Below are positions 18,242 through 28,901 of a DNA stretch of 64,000 nucleotides, piece by piece (within the stretch, counting starts at the first letter, position 1; every line of letters starts with the position of its first letter). The notes under the pieces were generated by a model. The model ran no database searches. It had not been told where the DNA came from and saw only the letters and a program-made list of their open reading frames with translations. Made by a program: the position numbers and the translations under genes. This DNA comes from Corynebacterium amycolatum SK46 (GTDB taxonomy: Bacteria > Actinomycetota > Actinomycetes > Mycobacteriales > Mycobacteriaceae). The stretch covers positions 96,231 through 160,230 of the forward strand of contig NZ_ABZU01000001.1 in the NCBI RefSeq assembly GCF_000173655.1, read 5' to 3'.

Positions 18242-19618
18242 TTACCCGGCGCACGAAGCGACAAAACGACTGACGTTCCCCGGCGCACCCGCCGGATGAA
18301 CATGCAGGTAACCGGCATGAATCCGCCCAGACTCAGAAACGAAGCCGTCGCGAACTGTCTCACCTTGATATCCACGCCAACCCCAGGCTGGTTGCCACCC
18401 GGCCGCAGCAGCGACGCTTGCGGTGTCATCGGTGAGGGCTGTCTTGTGGAACTCGTGACCACGCACGCGCGTTCCTACCGGGCACAGCGCAGAATCAGTC
18501 AGAGCCACAGCCTCTCGGTACCCCAGCTTCAGCCGTGCCATGTGCGCTCGCCCCGGGATGATGCCACACATACGGCGCCCACCGAGATCTTCAAGCAGCC
18601 AGAGCAGCCCGGCGCACTCACCGTGAATCAACGCACCATCGTCGGCAGCCTGACGTAGATCGCGGCGAATGTCATCACGAACAGATAGCGCGTCGGCATG
18701 CTCTTCCGGAAATCCACCGGGCACAATGTAGCCTTCGGCTTCCGGCAGTTCGTCAACCAATGGGTCAAAATCCACGACCTCGGCTCCAGCGGCCCGCAAT
18801 AGCTCACGGTGCTCTGCGTAGGTAAACGAGAACGCAGGGCCCGCCGCGACCGCCACGCGCACACGGCGCTGAGTAGCCAGCGGTGCAACGAACCGTGCGG
18901 GGTCCCATGGCTCAGCTGGATAGGGCTGCCGGGCAAGCTGGATAATCCGGTCGATGTCGATGTAGGTCTCCACCAAGTTGGCCATCGATTCAATGACCGT
19001 TTCTAGCTGCTCACCCTGTTCGACTGCAGTGACCAGACCCAAATGCCTGCTGGGCACCTCAATATCAGTCACTCGCGGAATAGCGCCGAGCACCTCGACC
19101 CCCATGGCTTCCACAGAACGGGTAATAATGTCCGCATGCCGCGGGCTGCCCACCTGATTAATAATCACGCCACTGACACGGACGTCAGTGCGAAGCGTGG
19201 AGAAACCGTGGACAACAGCCGCCGCCGACTGCGACATATGCCGGGCATCAATTACCAACACCACCGGCAGTCCCAGCAGCGAGGCAATCTCGGCCGTCGA
19301 CCCCACCACCGACAGCGGGTCGTCACCAATGCGGCCGTCGAAGAGCCCCATAACACCTTCGACCACCGCAATATCGCTGTCGGCAGCTCCGTGTGCGTAG
19401 AGCGGCCCAATCATCTCAGGCGAGCACATAAAGGAATCCAGATTGCGCCCGGGACGACCAGCGGCGACTCCGTGATACCCCGGATCAATATAGTCGGGTC
19501 CGACTTTGAAAGGTGCCACCGCGTGACGGCGCGACAGTGCACGCATCAGACCCGTCGAGATTGTCGTCTTTCCCGTGCCTGAAGCTGTGGCCGCGATAAC
19601 AATTCCAGGCGCTACCAC
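18242..19618 (-). CDS. cobB: Cobyrinic acid a,c-diamide synthase
   Basis: 458 aa. ATP- and glutamine-dependent amidation of corrin side chains a and c. The N-terminal P-loop of the MinD/DTBS fold is ATASGTGKTTIS, then KVGPDYIDPGYH, VVEGVMGLFDG and the amidotransferase half with LIHGECAGLLWL (Cys nucleophile). The GTG start at 19616-19618 overlaps the cobO stop by a few bases. It sits between cobO and cobA in one operon. Confidence 0.95.
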   Translation of the reverse strand: MVAPGIVIAATASGTGKTTISTGLMRALSRRHAVAPFKVGPDYIDPGYHGVAAGRPGRNLDSFMCSPEMIGPLYAHGAADSDIAVVEGVMGLFDGRIGDDPLSVVGSTAEIASLLGLPVVLVIDARHMSQSAAAVVHGFSTLRTDVRVSGVIINQVGSPRHADIITRSVEAMGVEVLGAIPRVTDIEVPSRHLGLVTAVEQGEQLETVIESMANLVETYIDIDRIIQLARQPYPAEPWDPARFVAPLATQRRVRVAVAAGPAFSFTYAEHRELLRAAGAEVVDFDPLVDELPEAEGYIVPGGFPEEHADALSVRDDIRRDLRQAADDGALIHGECAGLLWLLEDLGGRRMCGIIPGRAHMARLKLGYREAVALTDSALCPVGTRVRGHEFHKTALTDDTASVAAAAGWQPAWGWRGYQGETVRDGFVSESGRIHAGYLHVHPAGAPGNVSRFVASCAG

Positions 19619-20232
19619 TCGATACCCTTTTGTCCCTTACGTCCGACATCCATCGGGTGCTTAATCTTGGTCATTTCCGTCACCAGATCCGCGACCTCCA
19701 CGAGCTTCGGATCCGCATCGCGGCCAGTCATCACCACATGCTGGCGACCGGGACGGTTCTTCAACGTCTCCACCACATCGTCGACATCAATCCAACCCCA
19801 CTTGATTGGATAGGTGAACTCGTCGAGGACGTAGAAATCGTGCACCTCATTTTCCAGGCGCCGCTTAATCTCCTGCCAGCCCTCGGCAGCAGCTGCAGCA
19901 TGATCCTCCTCAGTGCCCTGCTTACGCGACCAAGACCAGCCTTCGCCCATCTTGTGCCATTCGACCGGGCCGCCCTCTCCCGTGTCGTCGTGAAGCTCGC
20001 CCAACCGGCGCATGACAGCTTCCTCGCCAACCTTCCACTTTGCCGACTTCACAAACTGAAAGACACCAATATTCATCCCCTGATTCCACGCGCGCATCGC
20101 CATACCGAATGCCGCAGTGGACTTGCCCTTTCCTGGGCCCGTATGCACCGCAGTAATCGGAATCATGCGACGCTGCCTGGTGGTCAGTCCATCGTTGGGA
20201 ATTGATTTGGGGTCAAGCTTTCCTTGTGCCAT
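19612..20232 (-). CDS. cobO: Cob(I)yrinic acid a,c-diamide adenosyltransferase
   Basis: 206 aa from the ATG at 20230-20232. Adenosylates the corrin cobalt. CobA/CobO-type P-loop AVHTGPGKGKSTAAFGMA, plus FVKSAKWKVGEE, VLDEFTYPIKWGW and VMTGRDADPKLVEVADLVTEM. It overlaps the chelatase gene upstream by 20 bp and cobB downstream by 7 bp, so the operon is tightly coupled. Confidence 0.95.
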   Translation of the reverse strand: MAQGKLDPKSIPNDGLTTRQRRMIPITAVHTGPGKGKSTAAFGMAMRAWNQGMNIGVFQFVKSAKWKVGEEAVMRRLGELHDDTGEGGPVEWHKMGEGWSWSRKQGTEEDHAAAAAEGWQEIKRRLENEVHDFYVLDEFTYPIKWGWIDVDDVVETLKNRPGRQHVVMTGRDADPKLVEVADLVTEMTKIKHPMDVGRKGQKGIEW

Positions 20233-21013
20233 GGTCTCGATGATAGGCATGGACCACGCCCGCCACGGCTTCGGCATTGAGTTCGGAGAGGTTTATGCAG
20301 TTCGCACCCAATTCCACGCTGAGTTCCTGTGCCAGCCCCAGCCGCACGCGAGAGCGCTCACAGTCGATAACCACCGTCGCCGCCAACGCTTGACGACGAA
20401 TCTTTGCGGCCACAGCCCTTGCCTGCTGCAGGCCATTTTTACCCGTTGCTCGGCCATCGGAGAGCAACACCATAATTGCGCGCCGTGTGGGCTCCCTATG
20501 GGCTTCCCGAACCACCACTTCGTGTGCCTTCAACAGTCCTTCGGCCAATGGGGTTCGGCCACCAGTGCGGACATCTGCGAGGCGACGAACTGCGGTGTCA
20601 ATAGACTTCGTCGGCGGTAAAACCAATTCGGCGCTATTTCCGCGGAAAGTAATGACAGCGACTTTGTCGCGGCTTTGGTAGGCATCACGCAGCAGCGAAG
20701 TGACCGCGCCGGTAACGGCCGCCAGTCGATCGCGTGCGGCCATGGAACCCGAGGTGTCCACGGCAAAGACGACCAGATTGGACTCAGTTCCCTGTCGGAT
20801 AGCGCCGTGAACGTCCGTCGGTTCCAGGGGGATCATGGAGTCGCCTATGCGGGCGCCACGATTGGCCGCCGCCAGCACTGTCGCCGGCACGTGGAGACCA
20901 TGGCCTCCCCGCTCGGCACCAATGGTGCTGCCCCGCGGGCCAATGGCCTTGGAACGTCGGCCGGAATCCCCTTGGCCGACACCGTCAACGCTGATTTTAC
21001 GAACGGCGAAAGG
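20213..21013 (-). CDS. chlD: ChlD-type chelatase subunit, VWA part (reached by frameshift from chlI)
   Basis: C-terminal half of a ChlI-ChlD fusion, in the frame +1 relative to the upstream half. It begins at the frameshift site with [15 protein letters not shown], then [17 protein letters not shown], the VWA MIDAS motif [16 protein letters not shown] and [12 protein letters not shown]. No usable start codon lies near the beginning of the conserved sequence; the first Met (MIPLEPTDV) would lose the conserved GHGL segment. The open frame itself extends to 21247 but that part is not protein-like. It probably forms cobalt chelatase with a CobN encoded elsewhere. Confidence 0.8.
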   Translation of the reverse strand, partial: PFAVRKISVDGVGQGDSGRRSKAIGPRGSTIGAERGGHGLHVPATVLAAANRGARIGDSMIPLEPTDVHGAIRQGTESNLVVFAVDTSGSMAARDRLAAVTGAVTSLLRDAYQSRDKVAVITFRGNSAELVLPPTKSIDTAVRRLADVRTGGRTPLAEGLLKAHEVVVREAHREPTRRAIMVLLSDGRATGKNGLQQARAVAAKIRRQALAATVVIDCERSRVRLGLAQELSVELGANCINLSELNAEAVAGVVHAYHRDHGTRKA

Positions 21014-21030
21014 GGGCGCCTTTAGCGGCG
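20997..21030 (-). other. Candidate +1 frameshift site joining chlI and chlD
   Basis: On the minus strand the run AAAGGCGCCCCCTTTCGC has five C at 21016-21012. The chlI frame reads GCC CCC TTT CGC CGT TCG TAA. Skipping one C gives GCC CCT TTC GCC GTT CGT, which restores the conserved fusion sequence. An AAAGG lies 4 nt before the C run. It could be a programmed shift, a mutation or a homopolymer sequencing error. Confidence 0.7.
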
Positions 21031-22154
21031 CGACCTCCCTTCGATCCCGCAGAACTCGACTGTTGCGGCTCCTGAGGTTCGGAGTTGGAGTCGAACTGGG
21101 AGACCGGCTCAGATTTGACTTCGGGCTGGTCTGAGGTCTCCGAATCCGACTCTGGCTGATTCTGGTCATCTCGGAACTGCTCCTCTGCATCCTGCAGAGC
21201 ATCGTCGAGCTGTTCCTGGTCCAGTCCTGGTTCATCAAAGGGGTCACGGCGACGACGGTGCGGCAGTGCCATTTCTGCAGCTACCTTAATGTCTTCCGCA
21301 GTGATCTCAATTGGATTGCGCGGTTCGGGCTGCGCCGACTCGTCCCCGGCTACTCGCCAGGCAGCGTGAGCGCGGGCGGTACGTGCAATGACGATGTCGG
21401 CACGCATACCGTCCACATCAAAAGCAGCGCACACGGTGGCAATTTGACCGAGAATGCTGGGAGTCAATTCAACGTCGTCAAGCAGTGCGCGTGCGCGATC
21501 GATGCGAGCGTGTAGTGCCGCGTCGTCGGCGGCGAACCGCGTAACAAAGCTCTCCGGGTCGGCGTCAAAATCGAGGCGGCGGGCGACGATTTCCGCGCGG
21601 ACAGCCGGATCCTTGGATGCGGTGACGTCAATAGCGAGACCAAAGCGATCGAGAAGCTGGGGACGCAATTCGCCCTCTTCTGGGTTCATCGTGCCGACCA
21701 ACACGAACTTGGAAGTTGCAGAGTGCGAGATGCCATCGCGTTCGACAACCACGCGACCGGTGGCAGCGGCATCGAGAACGGAATCAACGAGGTGATCCGG
21801 CAGCAGGTTAATCTCGTCGACATAGAGAATGCCACCGTCAGCCGCGCTGAGTAGTCCCGGATTGAACTGTGCGTGTCCGGTCGTCAGGACGGTCTCCACA
21901 TCGATGGAGCCTACGACTCGATCTTCCGTCGCGCCGAGTGGCAGGTTCACCAACGATCCGCTGAGAAATGGTGCCAACGCACGGACCGTAGTGGTCTTGG
22001 CTGTGCCCTTCTCACCGCGGATGACCACGCCACCAATCTCCGGGGATAGGGCGGTCAGAATCAACGCAAGCTGTAGTCGCTGCTGCCCGACAATCGCAGT
22101 AAAAGGAAAAGTGGGCTCTGTTTGAGCAGTGGCCGCTGACGTGATTTTTTCCAT
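20997..22154 (-). CDS. chlI: ChlI/BchI-type AAA+ chelatase ATPase (N-terminal half of ChlI-ChlD)
   Basis: 385 aa from the ATG at 22152-22154. AAA+ motifs: Walker [30 protein letters not shown], Walker [19 protein letters not shown] and [20 protein letters not shown]. It then runs through an acidic Gln/Ser/Glu-rich linker and stops at TAA 20997-20999, just after GAPFRRS. In many actinobacteria this sequence continues without interruption into the VWA half; here the two halves are in different frames. A TAGAAC lies 7 nt before the ATG with no ribosome site, so the mRNA may be leaderless. mqo lies upstream. Confidence 0.88.
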   Translation of the reverse strand: MEKITSAATAQTEPTFPFTAIVGQQRLQLALILTALSPEIGGVVIRGEKGTAKTTTVRALAPFLSGSLVNLPLGATEDRVVGSIDVETVLTTGHAQFNPGLLSAADGGILYVDEINLLPDHLVDSVLDAAATGRVVVERDGISHSATSKFVLVGTMNPEEGELRPQLLDRFGLAIDVTASKDPAVRAEIVARRLDFDADPESFVTRFAADDAALHARIDRARALLDDVELTPSILGQIATVCAAFDVDGMRADIVIARTARAHAAWRVAGDESAQPEPRNPIEITAEDIKVAAEMALPHRRRRDPFDEPGLDQEQLDDALQDAEEQFRDDQNQPESDSETSDQPEVKSEPVSQFDSNSEPQEPQQSSSAGSKGGRAAKGAPFRRS

Positions 22155-22247
22155 AAACACAGTTCTACCCCACTGCGAACGGATGGCTCAAAGCGGGGTA
22201 GAACAATGTTGGCTTAGTTGAACTCTTTGAAGCTCTTCAGCGAGTAA

Positions 22248-23744
22248 TTAGCGCTCCAGCTTCAGGGTCTTCTGGGAAGCTTCCCAGACCTCCTTGAACA
22301 GAGCCGGGTCATCAGCCAGGTGCGTACCGTAGGACGGGACGAGCTCCTTCAGCTTCGGAGCCCACTTGCCCATGTGGCGACCGAAGCAGCGCTCAATCAG
22401 GCTGATCATCACGGCCGGAGCGATGGAAGCGCCCGGGGATGCACCCATCAGGCCGGCAATGGTGCCGTCCCACGAGTTGATGACAGCGGTACCGAACTCG
22501 AGGGTACCGAAGACCGGAGCCTTCATCGGCTTAATAACCTGAACGCGCTGACCAGCGACAATCAGCTCCCAGTCCTCTGGGCGAGCGTTCGGGACGTACT
22601 CACGCAGGGACTCAATTCGTGCGTCGAAGTCCTTCAGAACCTCAGTAATCAGGTACTTGGTCAGTCCCATCTCCTGAACACCAACACCGATCATGGACGG
22701 CAGGTTGGCCGGACGCAGGGACTTAATCAGGTCCAGGTTGTTACCGTTCTTCAGGAACTTCATGTTCCAACCGGCGTACGGACCAAAGAGCAGGCCACGC
22801 TTGCCGTCGATAACACGGGTGTCCAGGTGCGGAACCGACATCGGCGGCGTGCCGACGGAAGCCTTACCGTAGACCTTGGCATCATGCTTAGCAATGACTT
22901 CCTCGTTGGTGCAGCGCAGCCACTGGCCGGAGACCGGGAAGCCACCAAAACCACGAATCTCGTTAATACGAGCCTTCTGCAGCAGCGGCAGTGCGTCACC
23001 ACCGGCACCGACGAAGACGAAGTTGGAAACCAGGGTGCGAACGTCCTTGGTGTGCAGGTTCTTCACGGTGACAATCCACTTGGAACCGTCGCGCTTCAGA
23101 CCGGTGACCTCGTGTCCGTAGCGAATCTCAGTACCCATATCGGACAGCGCGGCCAGGTACTGCTTGGTCAGTGCACCGAAGTTAACGTCCGTACCATTCG
23201 GGTTACGAATAGCGGAGACCGGCTTGGAGAAGTCACGACCCTCGGACATCAGCGGAAGGTACTCAGCGAAACGGTCCGGATCCTCAATGAGCTCCTGACC
23301 GGGGAACAGCGGCTCCTTCTCAAGTGCCTCGTAGCGACGACGCATGAACGCCACCTGCTCCGGGCCCTGAGCGAAGGTGGTGTGATCAACTGGGTTGATG
23401 AATTCCTTCGGGTCAGTCAGGGTGCCGTTTTCAATCAGCGAGGTCCACAGCTGACGGGACACCTGGAACTGCTCGTTAATGGTCTTGGCCTTGGTGACGT
23501 CGACCTTGCCGTTCTTCTCCGGCGTGTAGTTCAGCTCACACAGCGCAGAGTGGCCGGTACCAGCGTTGTTCCACGGGGAGGAGGACTCCTTGGCGGGCTG
23601 ATCGAGACGCTCGAACAGAACCTGTGACCAGGATGGCTCGAGCTCCTTGAGCAGCACACCCAGCGTCGCACTCATTACACCTGCACCGATGAGGACGACA
23701 TCTACCTCGTCGCCACTGGAAGCAGGAAGCTTGTTATCAGCCAT
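22248..23744 (-). CDS. mqo: Malate:quinone oxidoreductase
   Basis: 498 aa, a normal Mqo length. A membrane-associated FAD enzyme that oxidises malate to oxaloacetate and passes electrons to menaquinone. FAD-binding VDVVLIGAGVMSATLGVLLKE at the N-terminus, SSPWNNAGTGHSALCELNYTP, NFVFVGAGGDALPLL and the C-terminal GLMGASPGASIAPAVM are typical. It lies upstream of the chelatase gene with an 88-bp gap and no obvious terminator. Divergent from the alpha/beta hydrolase. Confidence 0.97.
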   Translation of the reverse strand: MADNKLPASSGDEVDVVLIGAGVMSATLGVLLKELEPSWSQVLFERLDQPAKESSSPWNNAGTGHSALCELNYTPEKNGKVDVTKAKTINEQFQVSRQLWTSLIENGTLTDPKEFINPVDHTTFAQGPEQVAFMRRRYEALEKEPLFPGQELIEDPDRFAEYLPLMSEGRDFSKPVSAIRNPNGTDVNFGALTKQYLAALSDMGTEIRYGHEVTGLKRDGSKWIVTVKNLHTKDVRTLVSNFVFVGAGGDALPLLQKARINEIRGFGGFPVSGQWLRCTNEEVIAKHDAKVYGKASVGTPPMSVPHLDTRVIDGKRGLLFGPYAGWNMKFLKNGNNLDLIKSLRPANLPSMIGVGVQEMGLTKYLITEVLKDFDARIESLREYVPNARPEDWELIVAGQRVQVIKPMKAPVFGTLEFGTAVINSWDGTIAGLMGASPGASIAPAVMISLIERCFGRHMGKWAPKLKELVPSYGTHLADDPALFKEVWEASQKTLKLER

Positions 23745-23894
23745 TTTGCTGTCAACATCCTTACTAACTTGATTAGTGATTCAAACTAGCGCTCGCTCAC
23801 ATGCGCGCACACAACTAAAGACGCAAAAGAGAGCTACCGTCTCAGTCCATAATCTATTGTGGCACACATTCCCACTACCCCCGGTAATCGGCGC

Positions 23895-23900
23895 TAGGCT
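23895..23900 (+). promoter_or_regulatory. -10 element for a leaderless alpha/beta hydrolase mRNA
   Basis: TAGGCT ends exactly 7 nt before the GTG at 23908. There is no ribosome site in between. No good -35 hexamer was found. Confidence 0.4.
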
Positions 23901-23907
23901 TGACCCC

Positions 23908-24948
23908 GTGACTACCGATATTCCCGATTTCGTTACCCCCACCTTTAACCCCGATAACCTAGGCGAGGGCTACAGCCAACATGTCATCGAACTCGGCCAG
24001 GACCCCGACGGTGAGGGATCCGTACGCGCGGTATTGGTCCGCTACTGCCCCGACTCGTCGGCAAGCGACTTCCAAAAACGCCCGGCGGTTCTATGGATTC
24101 ACGGGATGTCGGACTATTTCTTCCAGAAGCACGTAGCGGAGCGGTACCACGCCGAAGGCTACGCCTTTTACGCCATTGACCTGCGTAAGTGCGGGCGCGC
24201 TCACGAACCGGGGCAGACTTGGCATGGCTGCAGCGAGCTAACGAATTACTTCGAGGATCTCAACGGCGCACTCGCGGTGTTAGACCACGCCGGCCATACA
24301 ACTGTCACTGTTAATGCGCACTCCACCGGCGGTCTCATTGCCGTGCTCTGGCTCGATTGGTTACGAAGCACAGGCGGCCATTGCCCTCAAGCACCCAATA
24401 TTTCCGTCACGGCTGCCGTCTTGAACTCACCGTGGCTGACCCTGCACGTTTCCCGGGCAAAGGCTCCCGTGTACTCGCTGGTGACTCGTGTTATGGCGCG
24501 AATTCGCCCCAACAGTCTCATTCCGGTGCAGTCTGCAGGCGGCTATGGCAAATCCATTAGTGCCGACCACCAGGGACGCTGGGAGTACAACCGCACTTTC
24601 AAGCCGTTGGCTGGACATGACAAGAACTGGCGTTGGCTCAATGCCATCATCGTCGGCCAGCAACGTGTCAGCCGCGGTATCGACACCGGCGTGCCGACGC
24701 TCGTCCTCCACTCGGACAACTATCTTCTCGGCTCCGACTACACCCCGGAACTCAGTCGCGTTGACTCTGTTCTCAACACTGAACAAATTGCCGATGCCAC
24801 TGCCCACCTGGGTCCGCAGGCTCGCAACGTCGCGATTCCGGGCGCCCTCCACGACGTGTATCTCTCCGCGCCCGAAGCACTTGACCGCGCTTTTAATGAG
24901 ACCTTCCAGTTCCTTGCCACGGTCAAGCCGGGAGGCAGCTCGAAATAG
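23908..24948 (+). CDS. Alpha/beta hydrolase (serine lipase/esterase-like)
   Basis: 346 aa from the GTG at 23908. Hydrolase fold: LWIHGMSDYFFQ (oxyanion strand), AHSTGGLIAVLWLDW with the nucleophile elbow (variant HSTGG for GxSxG), and a late ALHDVYLS supplying the probable catalytic His. No signal peptide, so probably cytoplasmic. The substrate is unknown. Related proteins lie near mtr/mqo in other corynebacteria and mycobacteria. The open frame extends upstream to 23776 without a better start. Confidence 0.85.
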   Translation: MTTDIPDFVTPTFNPDNLGEGYSQHVIELGQDPDGEGSVRAVLVRYCPDSSASDFQKRPAVLWIHGMSDYFFQKHVAERYHAEGYAFYAIDLRKCGRAHEPGQTWHGCSELTNYFEDLNGALAVLDHAGHTTVTVNAHSTGGLIAVLWLDWLRSTGGHCPQAPNISVTAAVLNSPWLTLHVSRAKAPVYSLVTRVMARIRPNSLIPVQSAGGYGKSISADHQGRWEYNRTFKPLAGHDKNWRWLNAIIVGQQRVSRGIDTGVPTLVLHSDNYLLGSDYTPELSRVDSVLNTEQIADATAHLGPQARNVAIPGALHDVYLSAPEALDRAFNETFQFLATVKPGGSSK

Positions 24949-25030
24949 GAGCACAGGGTAGGAGCTCGGAATAAATCAGCATTCAGTACGGTTGAACCAA
25001 ACTAGTTTGACCAGAATGCTAGGAGTGCTT

Positions 25031-26455
25031 GTGACCACTGAGAATTCCCCTGAGACTACCCCACGCCACTACGACGTCATCATTATCGGAACCGGGTCCG
25101 GCAATTCCATTCCGGCCCCGGACTACGACAATGTCCGTATCGCTCTGGTGGAGGAAGGACGTTTCGGCGGTACTTGTCTCAACGTTGGTTGTATTCCCAC
25201 CAAGATGTTCGTTCTGGCCGCTGATGCCGCCCGCAACATCCGCGAGGCCAGCCGCCTGGGCGTGCACGGCACCTTCGATTCCGTTGATCTCAAGCAAATC
25301 CAGGATCGCGTTTTCGCCCAGCGAGTCGACCAGATTGCCGACGGCGGCGAGGCCTACCGACGTGGGGACGAGACTCCCAATATCGATGTCTACGACCGCC
25401 ACGCAACATTCATCGGCCCTCGCACTATTCGCACCGGCATCGGTGAGGAAACCGTCGACATCACAGCCGACAACATCATCATCGCTGCAGGCTCCCGCCC
25501 TCAGGTTCCGGGCCTCATCGCAGAGTCCGGGGTGCATTACTACACCAACGAGAGCATCATGCGCGTCGACAAGCTCCCACGCGAAATGATTGTCGTCGGC
25601 GGCGGCTACATCGCCAGCGAGTTCGCGCACGTCTTCGCCTCCTTCGGTACGAAGGTGCACATGTTGGTGCGCTCCGATGTCATGCTGCGTGGCTCAGATG
25701 CCGCCATCTCCGAGCGCTTCCACGAGGTTGCCGCCCGCGACATTGACATCCGTATGAACACCTCCATCACTGCGCTCTCCCAGGAGGGCGAGATTGTCAC
25801 GGCCACGCTTGACGACGGCACGGAGCTCGCAGCCGATGCCCTGCTAGTGGCAACCGGACGCATCCCCAACGGTGACCGTATGGACCTTGCAGCCGGTGGT
25901 GTGGAGATGCACGACGATGGTCGCATCAAGGTTGACCAGTACGGTCGCACCTCTGCCGAAGGTGTGTGGGCGCTGGGCGACGTCTCTAGCCCGTACCAGC
26001 TGAAGCATATTGCCAACCATGAGGCCAAGGTTGTCTTCCACAATGTGCTGAACCCGTCCGACCTGCGCGAATTTGACCACCGCTACATTCCGTCGGCAGT
26101 CTTCTCACATCCGCAGATCGGTCAGGTCGGTATGACCGAGGACGAAGCTCGCGCCTGGGCTGCGGAAAATGGCACGGACATTACCGTGAAGGTACAGAAC
26201 TACGGCGATGTCGCCTACGGCTGGGCGCTGGAGGATCGCGACGGCTTTGCCAAATTGATTGCGGACCGCGCCACCGGCCGCCTGCTGGGTGCGCACTTCA
26301 TCGGCGAGCAGGCCGCCACCCTAGTGCAGCAGTGCATCCAGATGATGAGCTTCGAAATGGATGTGCGCGAAGTTGTCAAGGGCCAGCACTGGATCCACCC
26401 AGCACTGCCAGAGCTGATCGAAAACGCGATCCTGGGTCTGGAGTTCGACAGCTAG
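25031..26455 (+). CDS. mtr: Mycothione reductase
   Basis: 474 aa from the GTG at 25031, with AGGAG 5 nt upstream. NADPH-dependent flavoenzyme that reduces mycothiol disulfide, the actinobacterial counterpart of glutathione reductase. It shows FAD-binding [13 protein letters not shown], the redox-active disulfide [17 protein letters not shown](P)-binding [17 protein letters not shown], and the C-terminal HPALPELIE containing the catalytic His. Its stop codon overlaps that of the convergent cobQ. Confidence 0.95.
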   Translation: MTTENSPETTPRHYDVIIIGTGSGNSIPAPDYDNVRIALVEEGRFGGTCLNVGCIPTKMFVLAADAARNIREASRLGVHGTFDSVDLKQIQDRVFAQRVDQIADGGEAYRRGDETPNIDVYDRHATFIGPRTIRTGIGEETVDITADNIIIAAGSRPQVPGLIAESGVHYYTNESIMRVDKLPREMIVVGGGYIASEFAHVFASFGTKVHMLVRSDVMLRGSDAAISERFHEVAARDIDIRMNTSITALSQEGEIVTATLDDGTELAADALLVATGRIPNGDRMDLAAGGVEMHDDGRIKVDQYGRTSAEGVWALGDVSSPYQLKHIANHEAKVVFHNVLNPSDLREFDHRYIPSAVFSHPQIGQVGMTEDEARAWAAENGTDITVKVQNYGDVAYGWALEDRDGFAKLIADRATGRLLGAHFIGEQAATLVQQCIQMMSFEMDVREVVKGQHWIHPALPELIENAILGLEFDS

Positions 26456-27918
26456 CCCAACTGCTCAATACCTGTGGCCTGGGCCAATGCGGGCCCAGCC
26501 AGGTACTCTTCGACTGCATCGGCCAACAGGTCGACCTGCCGCAGCCGTTCTGCGGCAAACGAAGTGGTAGAGCTGACCTCAAAGCCGTCCCGTCCGACGG
26601 CATCTGCAACTTCCATCAGTAACTCACGGCGCGCCTGATCATTTTCCAGGTAGCCGTGGCGGTGCGTGCCCATCACCATGCCACGCCGCGCCCCTTCTTC
26701 TTCAGGCTCAGTGATAAAGGGCGCCTCACTGCTTCGCACAACCTGTCCATTGTGGACTTCGTAAGAGCCATCCGGGTGGCTCACCAGCGTCTTCGTCCCC
26801 GCGAATTCAATGTCGGTATCGAACACGCCAAGCCCGTTCACCGTCCCGGCTATCGACTCCACCGTGTCAGTGATGGTGGTGCAGAGCATTTGGAACCCAC
26901 CGCAGATGCCAATCAGCGGCAGCCCCCGGGCGGCTCGGTTCTCCAGTACGTCGTCAAGCCCACGGTCGCGCAACCACTTGAGATCGGCGACCGTCGACTT
27001 CGTTCCGGGCAACACGACCAGGTCGGCGCGAGCAACGACCGACGGATCGACTGTCCACTGCACGTGTACCCCTGGTTCACAGGCAAGCGCCTCGATATCG
27101 GTGGCGTTGGACACGCGCGGCAGGCGGATGGCTGCCACGAACAACGTTTCCATGCCCAGCGGTGCGTTCGCCGGCCCTACCGACGCACCGGCGACTGTGC
27201 CGAGCGAATCCTCCGCATCGACCCACAGCCCTGGAATAAAAGGCACTACGCCGAGTACGGGCACGCCGGTGTGCTCGCGCACCACGTCCAATCCCGGAGT
27301 TAACAGCGAAACATCGCCCCGGAACTTGTTGACAATAAATCCGGTAATCCGCGCGCGGTCTTCGGGGCTCAGGATTGCATGCGTGCCGACGAAATGTGCA
27401 AGCACCCCACCGCGGTCAATGTCACCGGCGACTACAACCGGCAAATCAGCGAGCTCTGCCAACCCCATGTTGGCAATATCTGACTCTCGCAGATTGACCT
27501 CGGCAGGACTGCCAGCGCCTTCACACAGGACGGCATCGAACTGCCCCCGCAGCTCTTCCAATGTCTCCGCAACTACTCCACGTAGCGCTTTTCTCCGCGA
27601 CCGGTACGTCAGTGCGCTCACATGCCCATCGGCTTTGCCCTTCACCACCACCTGACTGGTGTGGTCCGAGCCCGGCTTGAGAAGTACCGGGTTAAAGGAG
27701 ACATCCGGCTCCAGCCCACAGGCCAACGCTTGCAGAGCCTGCGCGCGCCCAATCTCGCCGCCGTCGAGCGTAACAGCGCAGTTGTTGGACATGTTCTGCG
27801 CCTTGAAGGGTGCGACCTTCACACCGCGGCGCGCGAGCAGCCGACACATGCCGGCGACCAGAACTGATTTGCCGGCATCTGAGGTGCAGCCGGCAATCAG
27901 AGCTGCGGGAGCCAGCAC
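26452..27918 (-). CDS. cobQ: Cobyric acid synthase
   Basis: 488 aa. Amidates side chains b, d, e and g of adenosylcobyrinic acid diamide. N-terminal P-loop [59 protein letters not shown], then the glutamine amidotransferase half with [11 protein letters not shown] (Cys nucleophile) and a late [12 protein letters not shown]. It begins 3 bp after the map stop and so is probably co-transcribed with map. It is separated from the other cob genes by mqo, the hydrolase and mtr. Confidence 0.96.
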   Translation of the reverse strand: MLAPAALIAGCTSDAGKSVLVAGMCRLLARRGVKVAPFKAQNMSNNCAVTLDGGEIGRAQALQALACGLEPDVSFNPVLLKPGSDHTSQVVVKGKADGHVSALTYRSRRKALRGVVAETLEELRGQFDAVLCEGAGSPAEVNLRESDIANMGLAELADLPVVVAGDIDRGGVLAHFVGTHAILSPEDRARITGFIVNKFRGDVSLLTPGLDVVREHTGVPVLGVVPFIPGLWVDAEDSLGTVAGASVGPANAPLGMETLFVAAIRLPRVSNATDIEALACEPGVHVQWTVDPSVVARADLVVLPGTKSTVADLKWLRDRGLDDVLENRAARGLPLIGICGGFQMLCTTITDTVESIAGTVNGLGVFDTDIEFAGTKTLVSHPDGSYEVHNGQVVRSSEAPFITEPEEEGARRGMVMGTHRHGYLENDQARRELLMEVADAVGRDGFEVSSTTSFAAERLRQVDLLADAVEEYLAGPALAQATGIEQLG

Positions 27919-27921
27919 GAC

Positions 27922-28833
27922 TTAGGCCTCGGGCTTCCAACCAGTTTGGAACTGACCCGGAACGTTCTGCTCATCCGGCAGGGTGAGAATTTCATAGCCA
28001 TCAGCGGTCACCAACACTGTGTGCTCGAACTGGGCGGTGAACTTGAAGTCATCATTCTGCACAGTCCAGCCGTTATCCCAGATGTGGTACGGCAGCTCAC
28101 CGAGGTTAATCATCGGCTCGACAGTCAAGGTCATGCCCGGCTCGAAAATGGTGTCCTGACTCGGCTCATCGTAGTGCAGGACAATCAAACCATTATGGAA
28201 CGTGGTACCGACACCGTGACCGGTGAAGTCCCGAACGGTGTTGTATCCAAAACGCTTAGCGTAGGACTCAATCACGCGGCCGATGACATTAATCTCACGG
28301 CCCGGCTTGATGACCTTAATGCCACGCATGGTGGCGTTGTAAGTGCGTTCCACCAGCTGGCGGTGCTCCTCCGAGACATTGCCGGCGAGGAAAGTCGCGT
28401 TGGTGTCACCGTGGACGCCGTTCTTGTATCCGGTGACGTCGACATTGACGATATCGCCGTCTTCAATAACCTGAGTGTCCGGAATACCGTGGCAGACAAT
28501 CTCATTGAGAGACACACAGCACGACTTCTCAAAACCGCGGTACCCCAGCGTGGACGGGTAGGTGTCGTGATCCAACAGGTACTCGTGCACCACCCGGTCA
28601 ATCTCATCCGTGGTCACGCCCGGAGCTACGGCCTTGCCGGCCTCCACCAACGCGTTGGCAGCAATGCGAGAGACCTCTCGCATATTTTCAATATCTTCCG
28701 GAGTCTGTACCAGCGGCTCGCCGACGCCTTCCTGAACCTCGTCCTTCCAGGCGTACTCCGGCCGTTCAATATGTGCCGGAACGGTGCGAATTGGCGTGGA
28801 CTTCTGCTGAGTAAGTGGAGAACGCTGAGTCAT
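27922..28833 (-). CDS. map: Methionine aminopeptidase, type I (MapB-like)
   Basis: 303 aa, with the roughly 40-residue N-terminal extension typical of actinobacterial MapB. Removes the initiator Met. Metal ligands of the pita-bread fold are visible: the Asp pair in [20 protein letters not shown], His in [12 protein letters not shown], Glu in [10 protein letters not shown] and Glu in FEHTVLVT. It is followed 3 bp later by cobQ. Confidence 0.96.
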   Translation of the reverse strand: MTQRSPLTQQKSTPIRTVPAHIERPEYAWKDEVQEGVGEPLVQTPEDIENMREVSRIAANALVEAGKAVAPGVTTDEIDRVVHEYLLDHDTYPSTLGYRGFEKSCCVSLNEIVCHGIPDTQVIEDGDIVNVDVTGYKNGVHGDTNATFLAGNVSEEHRQLVERTYNATMRGIKVIKPGREINVIGRVIESYAKRFGYNTVRDFTGHGVGTTFHNGLIVLHYDEPSQDTIFEPGMTLTVEPMINLGELPYHIWDNGWTVQNDDFKFTAQFEHTVLVTADGYEILTLPDEQNVPGQFQTGWKPEA

Positions 28834-28901
28834 GGAACATACTCTACCCCTACCCCCGGATTAGCCTTTCGGCCTGTGCCGGTTTCGAAGCCAGAAATGC
28901 T

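Noticed and set aside
22320..23627. 435-residue plus-strand open frame opposite mqo
   Set aside because: Mqo on the minus strand is unmistakable and full length; the opposite frame has no recognisable protein features.
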